Positions 17,111 through 25,678 of a DNA stretch of 64,000 nucleotides are shown here, piece by piece. The position numbers and the translations under genes are program-made. Position 1 is the first letter of the stretch. Each line of letters opens with the position of its first letter. The notes beneath the pieces were generated by a model. That model was not told the DNA's origin. It saw only the letters and a list, made by a program, of their open reading frames with translations, and searched no databases. The DNA lies in NCBI GenBank assembly GCA_034436155.1, contig DAOTVP010000042.1, positions 1 through 64,000 of the forward strand, written 5' to 3'. The DNA is from GCA-2794515 sp034436155. GTDB lineage: Bacteria > Chloroflexota > Anaerolineae > Aggregatilineales > Phototrophicaceae.

Positions 17111-17137
17111 CAAACTCTTACAAATTGTAAGAGTTTG
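17111..17137. repeat. Twin hairpin 1 (13-bp perfect stem)
   Basis: CAAACTCTTACAA-A-TTGTAAGAGTTTG. Preceded 10 nt upstream by the motif CCTTACTTTT. Lacks a strong T run. Confidence 0.7.
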
Positions 17138-17211
17138 ACAATGAATATCGTTATATCAAAAATCACCCAATTCATTACTTGATGATACATCTAGCCTTAC
17201 TTTTTGGGATG

Positions 17212-17236
17212 AACCCCTTACAAAATGTAAGGGGTT
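17212..17236. repeat. Twin hairpin 2 (11-bp perfect stem)
   Basis: AACCCCTTACA-AAA-TGTAAGGGGTT, again after CCTTACTTTTT. Relative to twin 1 the lower stem changed on both arms (ACTC/GAGT to CCCC/GGGG) so pairing is kept. Confidence 0.7.
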
Positions 17237-17344
17237 GAACATAACAACCATATGCCAATCGTCCAAAACTATCCGTTGAATGGTCTTTTGTTTATGCCGT
17301 ATAATCAACAACAAATATCAGCACGTATCGGATAGAGAGATCTA

Positions 17345-18163
17345 ATGCCAGAACAATCGCAAAATCCCGCACCCGTAGACCCCAATTTATACACAGAGGA
17401 GTATTTCCTTCATGCCTGCGAGGGCTATGATGAATTCGTCCAGACCGAAGGCGAACACCTCTCTCGGCGGTTATCTGCCGCCTTCGCGTTGGCAGAAGTG
17501 CGGGCGGGTATGACGATTTTGGATGTCGGTTGTGGACGTGGCGAAATCCTCAAACATTGTGCCAAACTGGGCGCAGATGCCTATGGTATCGATTACGCCC
17601 CCATCGCGGTGCAGATGTCGCAACAAGTCTTGAGTGGATTAACCCAGACGGATGGCAAAACAGGTATCGGCTTGGCGGATGCCAAAAAATTGCCCTTCCC
17701 CGATAAAGCCTTCGACCGTGTGTTGATGTTTGATGTGGTCGAACACCTACACCCGTGGGAATTGCACGAGGCGCTGTTAGAAGTCCGCCGTGTGCTAAAA
17801 GATGATGGGCGCTTCATCGTCCATACCGCGCCAAATGTGTGGTATGACCGTTATGCCTACCCTGTCGTGCGCCGAATCCGCCAATTCATGGGGCAGGGGG
17901 AGAATTATCCTAAAGACCCACGCCAATTTTTAGTAGATCATAATGTGCATGTGCATGTGAACGAACAATCGTTGTGGAGCATGGGACGCACACTCAGACG
18001 AGCGGGATTTAAGGGCAAGGTGTGGTTGGATAGCCCACCACAAAACCGCAGTGAAAATCCAATTTTCGCCCTATCGCGCAAATTACTCTTTGGGGTTGTC
18101 CCCATGCGCTGGTTTTTTGAGCGCGAAGTGTTCGCCGTGGCGCATAAAATTGAGATGACCTGA
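17345..18163 (+). CDS. Class I SAM-dependent methyltransferase
   Basis: A 272-residue methyltransferase with motif I ILDVGCGRGEIL (about residues 58-69), AYGIDYAPIAV (post I) and a MFDVVEHLHPWEL motif. The C-terminal region with FALSRKLLFGVVPMRWFFE is hydrophobic and may touch the membrane, as in methyltransferases working on lipid-linked glycans. It is the first gene of a tight cluster with a sortase, a small membrane protein and a Crp/Fnr regulator (gaps of 18, 15 and 11 nt), so all four are probably co-transcribed. A GAGAG ribosome binding site lies before ATG 17345. Confidence 0.82.
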   Translation: MPEQSQNPAPVDPNLYTEEYFLHACEGYDEFVQTEGEHLSRRLSAAFALAEVRAGMTILDVGCGRGEILKHCAKLGADAYGIDYAPIAVQMSQQVLSGLTQTDGKTGIGLADAKKLPFPDKAFDRVLMFDVVEHLHPWELHEALLEVRRVLKDDGRFIVHTAPNVWYDRYAYPVVRRIRQFMGQGENYPKDPRQFLVDHNVHVHVNEQSLWSMGRTLRRAGFKGKVWLDSPPQNRSENPIFALSRKLLFGVVPMRWFFEREVFAVAHKIEMT

Positions 18164-18181
18164 GTAGAAAGTTTTAGAAAT

Positions 18182-19267
18182 ATGGCTTATCGTGATAAAC
18201 GACCTGTAGATGAATTATCGATCGAAGAATTAGAGCGCGTGTTAACCATCCGCAAACGCGAATTGCGCGAAAAACAAATGGCGCGGATGAAAAAGACGGG
18301 GCGCGTATTGCCCACCGATATCGCGCCCGAATTGCCCAAAGATGCGCCGATTTCGGAGATTATCAATCAGCAACTTGAGGCGTTATCCAACCAGAATCAG
18401 CCCCAAACCCCGATACCACAACCGATACAACCGCCTGTGATCAAAGGTGGCAATCCGCGTTTTGATGAGGATGAACGCCTGATTCAAGATCTCGCCGAAT
18501 TGCGCCAACGTCAACAAGAGGCGCGTGACCGCGTGTGGCGACGCTTTGTGAACACATCTTTGTTATTGGTCGAAGTGGCGGCAGTGATTGGGTTATTCGC
18601 GCTAGTGTTTTTCTTGTTTCAATCGGTACAAGAACTCGAAAGCCAAACCGCCGCCGTGCAACAAGAAGCCAATGCCACCCGTTCCGCCATGATACCCACC
18701 CTCGAACCAACTGCCGTCTTACGGCTCAAATTGGCGGATGTGGTCTTGCCCGGTGGGCATATCATCACTGAATCGGGCGGGGTACGTTTTAAGCAAGAGG
18801 AAATCCCCAGTCATCTGTTACCTCTGGTCAGAGAAGAAATCGAAACGCCGCCCATCACACGACCGCCCAAAACCCCAGAAACCGCCTTACGGGTGAGCAT
18901 CCCGCGCCTGAATTTGGATGAGAGCATCGTACAGGGGTCAGATTGGGAGGCGCTCAAACAAGGGGTTGGGCAAGTTTTGAACGGGGCGCGTCCGGGCGAT
19001 GAAACGGGCAATGTCGTGTTGGCGGCGCATAATGATGTGTATGGCGAATTGTTCAGACATCTCGACCAAATGCAAATCGGCGACCAGTTCACCATCCAAA
19101 CCGAGCAAAATGTCTATATCTACGAAGTGCGCGAGATCATCCAAGTCGAGCCGACCGATGTGTGGGTCATGCAAAATACAGGTGTGCCTACCGCCACGCT
19201 CATTTCGTGTTATCCTTATCGCGTGAATACCCACCGCATCATTGTTTTCGCAGACCGTATCAATTAA
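18182..19267 (+). CDS. Membrane-anchored sortase family transpeptidase
   Basis: A 361-residue protein with a charged cytoplasmic N-terminus (basic, rich in coiled-coil-like Glu/Arg), one membrane helix at about residues 120-140 (LLLVEVAAVIGLFALVFFLF), and an extracytoplasmic sortase domain from about 225. Catalytic residues are visible: His in VLAAHND (H283), Cys in LISCYPY (C343) and Arg in VNTHR (R352). Sortases cleave a C-terminal sorting signal and attach the protein to the cell wall or polymerise pili. No LPXTG-like substrate was found in this window. Class D or E is likely from the short helix content, but this is not certain. Confidence 0.85.
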   Translation: MAYRDKRPVDELSIEELERVLTIRKRELREKQMARMKKTGRVLPTDIAPELPKDAPISEIINQQLEALSNQNQPQTPIPQPIQPPVIKGGNPRFDEDERLIQDLAELRQRQQEARDRVWRRFVNTSLLLVEVAAVIGLFALVFFLFQSVQELESQTAAVQQEANATRSAMIPTLEPTAVLRLKLADVVLPGGHIITESGGVRFKQEEIPSHLLPLVREEIETPPITRPPKTPETALRVSIPRLNLDESIVQGSDWEALKQGVGQVLNGARPGDETGNVVLAAHNDVYGELFRHLDQMQIGDQFTIQTEQNVYIYEVREIIQVEPTDVWVMQNTGVPTATLISCYPYRVNTHRIIVFADRIN

Positions 19268-19282
19268 TCAGAGGCGTGAATT

Positions 19283-19648
19283 ATGGCAAAACGTGAACGT
19301 AAATCCACCACCGAAACGACATCAACCAGCACCAAAAAACCCTTAACCCCAAGTGAGGAAGCCGCCGCCAGACGTGCGGCACGGCGCGAAAATCGGTCGG
19401 GTAGCACAGGCATCGGTAGCACCCGCTCCACCGCGCCCGTCCAAGCCAAAGTGGTGCAATCTAACCGCAAAAAGCGCGAAATCCTCACCCAAGAACAAAT
19501 CGCCTACCAACTCGCGCATCCGACCAAAACGGTGAGCTATGAGGAATTGCAACGCGATTACGCCCATGTCGTGCGCGATATTCGCAATATGTTCACCCTA
19601 GCAGGTGCGTTGATGATTGCGATGGTCATCTTGGCGCAGGTGTTATAG
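19283..19648 (+). CDS. Small basic protein with C-terminal membrane helix
   Basis: A 121-residue protein of unknown function. The first 70 residues are Ser/Thr/Arg/Lys-rich and low in complexity. Residues 72-100 form an amphipathic region (LTQEEIAY then YEELQRDYAHVVRDIRNMF), and a single hydrophobic helix ends the chain (TLAGALMIAMVILAQVL). The topology suggests a cytoplasmic tail-anchored protein. Its place between sortase and Crp/Fnr regulator, with 15- and 11-nt gaps, implies joint expression. Confidence 0.7.
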   Translation: MAKRERKSTTETTSTSTKKPLTPSEEAAARRAARRENRSGSTGIGSTRSTAPVQAKVVQSNRKKREILTQEQIAYQLAHPTKTVSYEELQRDYAHVVRDIRNMFTLAGALMIAMVILAQVL

Positions 19649-19659
19649 AGGCTAACCTG

Positions 19660-20352
19660 ATGGATGATTGGCATCACATCCCGTATTTTGCCAATATCAG
19701 CCCCAACACCCACGCCCAATTACACACTCATGCTCGTTGTCGCCACTTTCAGGCGGGTGCGTTCATCTTCCGCGAAGGTGAAGCGTGCGCGGGCTTTTTT
19801 ATTGTCGCCGAAGGGTTGGTGCGGATTTATCGGGCGAATGGCGAGGGACGCTTGCACACCCTCAGTTTGTTGCGCCCCATCACCAGTTTTAACGAAGTGG
19901 CGGCGGTGGATGGACGATGCAACCCGTTTAACGCGGTCGCCGTCACCAACACCAGCGTGTGGCATATCAGCCATGCCCACCTGATTAGCCTGATGGCGAG
20001 CGACCGCCAACTGTTGCAAAATTACGTCCAGCAATTGGCGCACCAAAACCGCGATTATTTAGAACGCCTAGAGGACATGACCTTTCGGTCTATCCCCGCA
20101 CGCCTCGCCAAACTCTTTTTGCACGAAACCACCTACGCCGAACACATCACCGAAGCCCCAACCAAACTGACCCAAGAGGAAATCGCCGCCATTTTGGGGA
20201 CAACCCGCGAAGTGGTTGGTCGAGCATTGCGTGGCTTGCTCAATGGGGGCTATCTGCGGAAAAAAGGGCGGGAAATCGTCATTGCCGATCGAGATGGGCT
20301 AAAGCGCCTCGCCGAAACCCATTCTACGGACGGTCTGTACGGACGTGATTAA
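19660..20352 (+). CDS. Crp/Fnr family transcriptional regulator
   Basis: A 230-residue regulator. The N-terminal cyclic-nucleotide-binding fold (FIFREGEACAGFFIVAEGLVRIYR, residues about 36-60) lacks the FNR-type cluster of cysteines, so it is not an Fe-S oxygen sensor. The C-terminal winged helix has LTQEEIAAILGTTREVVGRAL, the usual Crp/Fnr recognition helix. Last gene of the methyltransferase-sortase cluster. The ligand and target sites are unknown. An inverted repeat GGTTAT-ACA-ATAACC (20467-20481) lies between this gene and the ferredoxin. Confidence 0.87.
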   Translation: MDDWHHIPYFANISPNTHAQLHTHARCRHFQAGAFIFREGEACAGFFIVAEGLVRIYRANGEGRLHTLSLLRPITSFNEVAAVDGRCNPFNAVAVTNTSVWHISHAHLISLMASDRQLLQNYVQQLAHQNRDYLERLEDMTFRSIPARLAKLFLHETTYAEHITEAPTKLTQEEIAAILGTTREVVGRALRGLLNGGYLRKKGREIVIADRDGLKRLAETHSTDGLYGRD

Positions 20353-20466
20353 TCATGCCCAAGAAAAAAAATTAACCTTAGTTAAATCTTTTTATCGGAT
20401 GCAAAAATTCATTCTTCAAATCCAACAAAAGTCACAGTAGCCTCGCTCAAACTTTGCTATGATAAG

Positions 20467-20481
20467 GGTTATACAATAACC
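20467..20481. promoter_or_regulatory. Inverted repeat upstream of the ferredoxin gene
   Basis: GGTTAT-ACA-ATAACC, overlapping a likely -10 region (TATGAT / TATACA). It may be an operator; the neighbouring Crp/Fnr protein is a candidate but the motif is not a standard Crp or FNR site. Confidence 0.3.
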
Positions 20482-20541
20482 ATAACAGTCATTATCCTGT
20501 TTTGATACTGTTTGAAAAACGAGTTTGAGGAGACATTTATC

Positions 20542-20892
20542 ATGACCCATATCATCACCAGTTTGTGCTTGCGCGATGGCGCTTGTGTCGAAGTCTGCCC
20601 TGTGGAATGTATCGTCCCTGGTCAACCCGAAGCCGAATGGCCCTGGTATTTCATTGACCCCGACACCTGTATTGATTGTGGCGCGTGCGTGCCAGAATGC
20701 CCGTTTGAAGCCATTTTCATCGAAGAAGAAGTCCCTAGCGATTACAAAATGGCAGATGGTCAAGAACGTCTCGATTTCGCTACGAAAACACTCATCAAAC
20801 ACAAAGCAGGTGATGTAGTCGATTTGACGTTAGATATTCAACCCAACTACGATTTCTTCTCGACGGGTCCGGGATACGATGCACTGGGATAA
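20542..20892 (+). CDS. Seven-iron-type ferredoxin (3Fe-4S / 4Fe-4S)
   Basis: A 116-residue soluble electron carrier. Cysteines C9, C15, C19 (as VEVCP) and C23, followed by C43-x2-C46-x2-C49-x3-C53 (CIDCGACVPECP), follow the pattern of Azotobacter ferredoxin I. By analogy C9, C15 and C53 would hold a 3Fe-4S cluster, and C19, C43, C46 and C49 a 4Fe-4S cluster. The C-terminal 60 residues are acidic. ATG 20542 has a strong ribosome binding site (GAGGAG, 8 nt); the longer frame from 20512 is not supported. Single gene with its own promoter. Confidence 0.9.
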   Translation: MTHIITSLCLRDGACVEVCPVECIVPGQPEAEWPWYFIDPDTCIDCGACVPECPFEAIFIEEEVPSDYKMADGQERLDFATKTLIKHKAGDVVDLTLDIQPNYDFFSTGPGYDALG

Positions 20893-20899
20893 ATAGCAA

Positions 20900-20916
20900 G
20901 GACGGCATTGCCGTCC
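20900..20916. repeat. Short hairpin after the ferredoxin gene
   Basis: GGACGGC-ATT-GCCGTCC, 7-bp perfect stem followed by CTATAAAT. It has the look of the other intergenic hairpins and may double as a weak terminator. Confidence 0.5.
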
Positions 20917-20950
20917 CTATAAATATATCCCCATTTTCAAAAATCCCTAT

Positions 20951-20984
20951 GGCGGATATACGCACCAGATGGTGCTAATCCGCC
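20951..20984. repeat. Intergenic hairpin, class A
   Basis: GGCGGAT / ATCCGCC outer helix, ATAC/TA internal loop, inner helix GCACC-AGAT-GGTGC, an inner stem sequence not seen in other copies yet fully paired. Confidence 0.8.
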
Positions 20985-21060
20985 ACTACAATCCCCTAAA
21001 ATTTGATATTTTCTACCAATATCATCCACCCAAAAACCACTCAAATCTGATGATTGGTAC

Positions 21061-21091
21061 GGGCGGATTAGGCATAGCCGTATATCCGCCC
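21061..21091. repeat. Intergenic hairpin, class A
   Basis: GGGCGGAT / ATCCGCCC outer helix, TA/GTAT internal loop, inner helix GGC-ATA-GCC. Opposite orientation to the copy at 20951, so the two lie head to head. Confidence 0.8.
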
Positions 21092-21104
21092 TAAAAAAGC
21101 ACCA

Positions 21105-22943
21105 CTACACATTACCCCCAACATACGCACTGGTTTCTTCTTCGTTCACTTCTGTTTCTTCAAACTGACGATGATACAAATGGGCATACAAGCCCCCTTG
21201 TGCCAATAATTCTTCATGCGTGCCATCTTCGACAATTTGCCCCTGTTTCATCACCAAAATTCGGTCGGCATCGCGCACGGTACTCAGGCGATGCGCGATG
21301 ATGATGCTCGTGCGCCCTTTGAGGACATTCTGTAACCCTTCTTGGATATGGATTTCGGTCTCGGTGTCGATGTTGCTGGTGGCTTCATCCAACACCAAAA
21401 TGCTATTCGGATTGTGAATCAGCGCCCGCGCCAACGCCAGAAGTTGTCGTTGTCCCTGAGATAAATTCGCACCACCAGGGAGCAATTTATAATCATAGGT
21501 GTTGGGCAATTTTTCGATGAATTTACTGGCGCACGCCGCTTGTGCGCCCTGTATCATCTGGTCACGGGTGATAGCAGGGTTATACAGCGTGAGATTATCG
21601 GCGATTGTGCCATCAAAACAGTAGGGCAATTGTGGCACAACCATCACCTGTTTACGTAAATCACCGAGCGCCATATCGCGCACATCTATCCCGCCAATTT
21701 TGATGCTACCGCCCGTCACATCATAAAAACGGGCGAGGAGTCCCGCCAACGAGGTCTTACCCGCGCCTGTCGCGCCGACAATCGCCACCCGTTGCCCTGC
21801 GGGGATGGTCAGGTTGATGCCACGTAAAACGGGCGTATTCGGTTCATATTCAAACACCACATCCTCAAAGGTGATGCTATGTTCGATATTTTCCACCGAG
21901 ACGGGATTTTCGGTTTCTTGAATTTGTGCCTGTGTCTTGAGCAAGCGACCAATCCGTTCCCCCGATGAGAGCGCCGATTGAATTTGTGCGAATTGTTCCG
22001 AGAGTTGCAAAATCGGCGTGAAGCTACGGCGCGTATATTCGATGAACGAAATCAACATGCCCAATGTTGCCCAACCCGCCGCCACACCTTGCGCCCCGCC
22101 GAATAACACAATCACCAAGCCAATCGTGGTGAGCAATTGCAAAATAGACGAGAAATTGGTGTATTGATCGCGCACATTATTTTGCACTTGGAGGTATTCA
22201 CTGCTAATCAGGTCAAATTCTTTACGGCTTAGGTCTTGGCGACCAAATAACTGCACCACCAACATCCCGCCCGATTGTTCGTTGATGAAGGCTTGCAAAT
22301 CGCCCGCTAATTTGTGCATTTTGCGCGTGCCTTGCCGAATTTTGCGCCGATAGTATGCCGTATACAGCGCCATAATCGGCAACACAGCCAACCCCAACAA
22401 CGCCATGCGCCAATTGAGCGCGAACATCACCCAGATGATGCCTATCAGCGTAATCAGGTTGCTGATGACAATCACGATGCTGGTCGAGAGCAATTCGGTG
22501 AGCGCCTCAATATCGCTCGACATCCGCGCAACCAATTGACCCACAGGGGTCTTATTGAAGAAGCGCATATCTTGTTTGAGGATGTGTTCAAACATCTTTT
22601 GGCGCAAATCTGCCAGCGCATTCTGACCGACTGTTTGCAGAAGATACACATGTCCAAAGCGCAAGGCGAACAATGTCGGCACGCATAACACATATATCAC
22701 CGCATACGGAATCAGCCCGTTGGCATCCCCGTTGATAATGGGACCATCCACCGCCAATTGAATCAGATACGGTGGTAACAGCGACACCGCCGTCACGCCG
22801 ATAAGCATGAGAAAGACGATGACCAATTGCATCACATACGGGCGCAAAAATCCCAACAGCAACAAAATCAGGTATTTATCTTCGAGTTTATTGCTGACAT
22901 CGGTATAAATGTCTTGTCTGTTGACTTTCACTTGTGCGCTCAT
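21105..22943 (-). CDS. ABC exporter subunit, canonical ATP site
   Basis: A 612-residue half-transporter: six membrane helices (about residues 30-325), then a nucleotide-binding domain with Walker A GATGAGKTS, a degenerate signature LSQGQRQ, and Walker B LVLDEATSNID with the catalytic Glu present. Its start overlaps the end of the upstream ABC gene by 4 bp (ATGA), so the two are translated together and form a heterodimer. Such pairs export drugs, lipids or peptides; the substrate is not known. The C-terminus is extended by an acidic tail. Confidence 0.9.
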   Translation of the reverse strand: MSAQVKVNRQDIYTDVSNKLEDKYLILLLLGFLRPYVMQLVIVFLMLIGVTAVSLLPPYLIQLAVDGPIINGDANGLIPYAVIYVLCVPTLFALRFGHVYLLQTVGQNALADLRQKMFEHILKQDMRFFNKTPVGQLVARMSSDIEALTELLSTSIVIVISNLITLIGIIWVMFALNWRMALLGLAVLPIMALYTAYYRRKIRQGTRKMHKLAGDLQAFINEQSGGMLVVQLFGRQDLSRKEFDLISSEYLQVQNNVRDQYTNFSSILQLLTTIGLVIVLFGGAQGVAAGWATLGMLISFIEYTRRSFTPILQLSEQFAQIQSALSSGERIGRLLKTQAQIQETENPVSVENIEHSITFEDVVFEYEPNTPVLRGINLTIPAGQRVAIVGATGAGKTSLAGLLARFYDVTGGSIKIGGIDVRDMALGDLRKQVMVVPQLPYCFDGTIADNLTLYNPAITRDQMIQGAQAACASKFIEKLPNTYDYKLLPGGANLSQGQRQLLALARALIHNPNSILVLDEATSNIDTETEIHIQEGLQNVLKGRTSIIIAHRLSTVRDADRILVMKQGQIVEDGTHEELLAQGGLYAHLYHRQFEETEVNEEETSAYVGGNV

Positions 22944-24763
22944 GATGATTTGGTCGCCTCTTTTTGCTCTTGTTGCAATTCACGTTCTACCATGCGGGCA
23001 TACATGTTATTTTGTGCGATGAGTGCCTCATGCGTGCCTTGTGCGATAACCCGCCCCTCATCCATCACCACGATAAAATCGGCATCTTTGACGGTAGCGA
23101 TACGATGCGCGATGATGATACTGGTACGGCTTTTGAAGACTTCGCGCAATTCGCCCAAAATATCGGCGGCGGTATGCGTATCAACACTAGACAGGGCATC
23201 GTCTAGTATCAAAATTTCGGGGTCACGGACAATAGCGCGGGCGATAGCCACCCGTTGTTTTTGCCCACCCGATAGCATCACCCCGCGCTCGCCGACCAGC
23301 GTCTCTAATCCGTTGGGCAATTGGGGCAAATCGTTGCTCATACGTGAAATATGGATGGCTTCATCGAGCCGATCGGATGGAATCGATTCATCACCCATAC
23401 GCACATTTTCTTCGAGCGTTTGGCTGAATAAAAAGGTGGATTGTGGCACGTATGCGCTGGCACGGCGCAATGCCGCTAAATCCAGATGGCGCAAATCCAC
23501 ACCATCCAGCGTGATATACCCCTCAGACGGGTCTATCACCCGCGAAATCAGGCTGACCAATAACGATTTTCCGCACCCTGTGGGACCGACCAAGCCCACA
23601 ACCGCGCCTGCAGGAATTTTGAGCGAAATATCGCGCAAAATCCATGTGTCATCCAATTTGACCCCCACCTTATGAAATTCGATTTCACCGCGCACATGCG
23701 CTAAGGCTTTGGGGTGTGGTGGGCTTTTGATGGTCGGGTGGCGTAACAACGGCGTGAGGCGTGCGAGTGCGCCAGCCGTTTGTTGAATCCGTTGGTAAAT
23801 CACGCCCAAATTGAGCAAGGCGTTGGTCATCACGCCCAGATACAAGAAAAATTGGGCAAAGTTACCGAGCGTCATACCGCCATTGATGGTCAACAAACCT
23901 CCCGCCAGCACGACAATCGCCGCGGTGGTCTCGCTGATGGCGTTGGGCAACAAGCCAATCGGCTCATTTCGGCGTTTGAAGAACAACCAAATCGAGCGAT
24001 ACCCCAGATTCTCTTCTAAAAATTTGCGCGATATCCCCGCTTCGTTGCCTGTCGTCTTGATGGTCTGAATCCCACTGACCGCATCTTGCACGAATGCCGA
24101 TACAACACCCGCTTGGTCTTGGACTTTTTCAAACATCGGCGCAAGCACCGCCCCCGCCCGTATCTGAAAACTGGTCGAGACGGTCAACACCACAAATACC
24201 AACATTGCCAACGGCAGGTGGACGGTCGCCATGAGGATGAAGGTCATCACCAAGATGAAAATCGAACTTCCGCTTCGGCTGAAGCCCATCACCATCAAAC
24301 GCCATATCATCAAAATATCGCTGTACATGCGCGATATAATGTCGCCTGTGGGATAATGTTGGTAAAAATCTTGCTCCAATTCGAGCAGATTATCAAATAA
24401 AGTCGCCCGAATATCATAATTTGTGCGGAAAGCGATAATCCCGCTATAATAACGCATACCATAAAATGCGCCCAAACTGATGAAGGCGAGTCCTAAAATG
24501 AGCAAACCGTCGGTGGCAATTTGGGCGAGGGGCGCTCCCGTGCGTACATGGTCAATCACAACCCCAACAAGATAGGGTTCAATGGCGAGGGCAATCCCTG
24601 CTAACATACTAAAGGCGGTGGCGGCGATGGCTTGATATTTATACCGCAGTATAAACCCCATCAACCAACGATAATTAGCGACAGGTTGTTCGATTTTGGG
24701 GGTCTGAACAGGCTGTTTATCTTCAGACACACCCACAAAACCCGTTGCAGATGGGATAGACAT
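22940..24763 (-). CDS. ABC exporter subunit, degenerate ATP site
   Basis: A 607-residue partner of the downstream half-transporter. Six membrane helices, Walker A GPTGCGKS, a canonical signature LSGGQKQR, and Walker B LILDDALSSVD. The residue after Walker B is Asp where a catalytic Glu is expected. In known heterodimeric exporters such as TM287/288 one subunit has exactly this change, and the asymmetric site holds ATP without fast hydrolysis. First gene of the pair, divergent from the secreted protein gene at 24884. Confidence 0.9.
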   Translation of the reverse strand: MSIPSATGFVGVSEDKQPVQTPKIEQPVANYRWLMGFILRYKYQAIAATAFSMLAGIALAIEPYLVGVVIDHVRTGAPLAQIATDGLLILGLAFISLGAFYGMRYYSGIIAFRTNYDIRATLFDNLLELEQDFYQHYPTGDIISRMYSDILMIWRLMVMGFSRSGSSIFILVMTFILMATVHLPLAMLVFVVLTVSTSFQIRAGAVLAPMFEKVQDQAGVVSAFVQDAVSGIQTIKTTGNEAGISRKFLEENLGYRSIWLFFKRRNEPIGLLPNAISETTAAIVVLAGGLLTINGGMTLGNFAQFFLYLGVMTNALLNLGVIYQRIQQTAGALARLTPLLRHPTIKSPPHPKALAHVRGEIEFHKVGVKLDDTWILRDISLKIPAGAVVGLVGPTGCGKSLLVSLISRVIDPSEGYITLDGVDLRHLDLAALRRASAYVPQSTFLFSQTLEENVRMGDESIPSDRLDEAIHISRMSNDLPQLPNGLETLVGERGVMLSGGQKQRVAIARAIVRDPEILILDDALSSVDTHTAADILGELREVFKSRTSIIIAHRIATVKDADFIVVMDEGRVIAQGTHEALIAQNNMYARMVERELQQEQKEATKSS

Positions 24764-24883
24764 AATTCAAAATCCCCTTTCTTGTGCTATTCTGGAACTT
24801 TATCGTATCAGAGTGGCGCATGACCATATAAGACCATTATGCAGATTTATGGGTAAATTGAATAATTAAAAGATGAGGATACA

Positions 24884-25678
24884 ATGATGAGACGCTTAAT
24901 ATACGTATGCTATGCCCTGTGTTTGTTGGGGATACTCACACTTTCGAGCCATGCCCAAACGGGCGATTCGTGTTTGATAGATCTCAGCGCCGCCGCCGCC
25001 AGCCTTGTACAAGCCCAAGCGCAAGCCAGTAGCGGCAATATCGCCGCGGCAATCGCCAAAATCCGCGAATTACAAGCCCAACTCGATGCCATTGTCGCCA
25101 ATTGTGACGATGCCACCAGCACGACTATCCAACCAACACCCGCCGAAACAGATCAACCCTCTGCCACCGCAACAACGCCACCAATTCCAACGCGCTTCAC
25201 GGCATCCAACGGCATTTTATCGTTCCGATTGCCCGCGGGTTGGGCGAGTTTTGAACAAGGCAATTCGGTATTCATCGGCACATCAACAATTACCGCGCAA
25301 GGGTTGGTTCAATTTACCCCGCCACTTGGCGATAATTTAGGCGCGGGTTTAATTTTGGGGACGACTAAGCAACTCGCGCCAACAGTACGCGATGGCGCGA
25401 ATTTTGTGGATGTGTTGGTGGCATATCAAAGTCAGTTACGGTTAGGCGGGTTCTCTGTCAGTGAAGAATTAACCCCCACCACATGGCAAAACAAGCCCGC
25501 GGGACGCTTTATCTTCCAGAATACCAACATGGCGGGCATCATGCAGGTGATTGAACTGCAAGCCGAAACAGATGGGTTGCATTTGCTGGTGTTTGTTGTG
25601 AGTACGCCAAGCAATCGTGACGTACTCGAAGCCACGCTCACAGAATTGCTCGATTCGGTAGAAATCGCCCTGCCATGA
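24884..25678 (+). CDS. Secreted protein with Thr/Pro linker, unknown function
   Basis: A 264-residue exported protein. Signal peptide at 1-24 (LCLLGILTLSSHA, cleavage before QTG). A helical segment rich in Ala and Gln follows (about 30-70, with two cysteines framing it), then a Thr/Pro-rich linker (about 75-105), and a C-terminal beta-rich domain beginning FTASNGILSFRLPAGW, similar in outline to PsbP/DUF1795-type domains. A ribosome binding site GAGG lies before ATG 24884. The stop overlaps the start of the MFS gene by 4 bp (ATGA), so it is translationally coupled to a transporter. Confidence 0.7.
   Translation: MMRRLIYVCYALCLLGILTLSSHAQTGDSCLIDLSAAAASLVQAQAQASSGNIAAAIAKIRELQAQLDAIVANCDDATSTTIQPTPAETDQPSATATTPPIPTRFTASNGILSFRLPAGWASFEQGNSVFIGTSTITAQGLVQFTPPLGDNLGAGLILGTTKQLAPTVRDGANFVDVLVAYQSQLRLGGFSVSEELTPTTWQNKPAGRFIFQNTNMAGIMQVIELQAETDGLHLLVFVVSTPSNRDVLEATLTELLDSVEIALP

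Larger units (their letters stand above)
17032..17344. other. Intergenic region with twin hairpins and a promoter
   Basis: A 313-bp stretch without a gene. It holds two related hairpins 101 bp apart (17111-17137 and 17212-17236) and, nearer the next gene, a TATAAT box at about 17300-17305 that should drive the methyltransferase-sortase operon. Confidence 0.6.

Noticed and set aside
22827..23675. 282-codon open frame on the plus strand
   Set aside because: Antisense to the ABC exporter pair; the Ser/Arg-rich translation is typical of a shadow frame.
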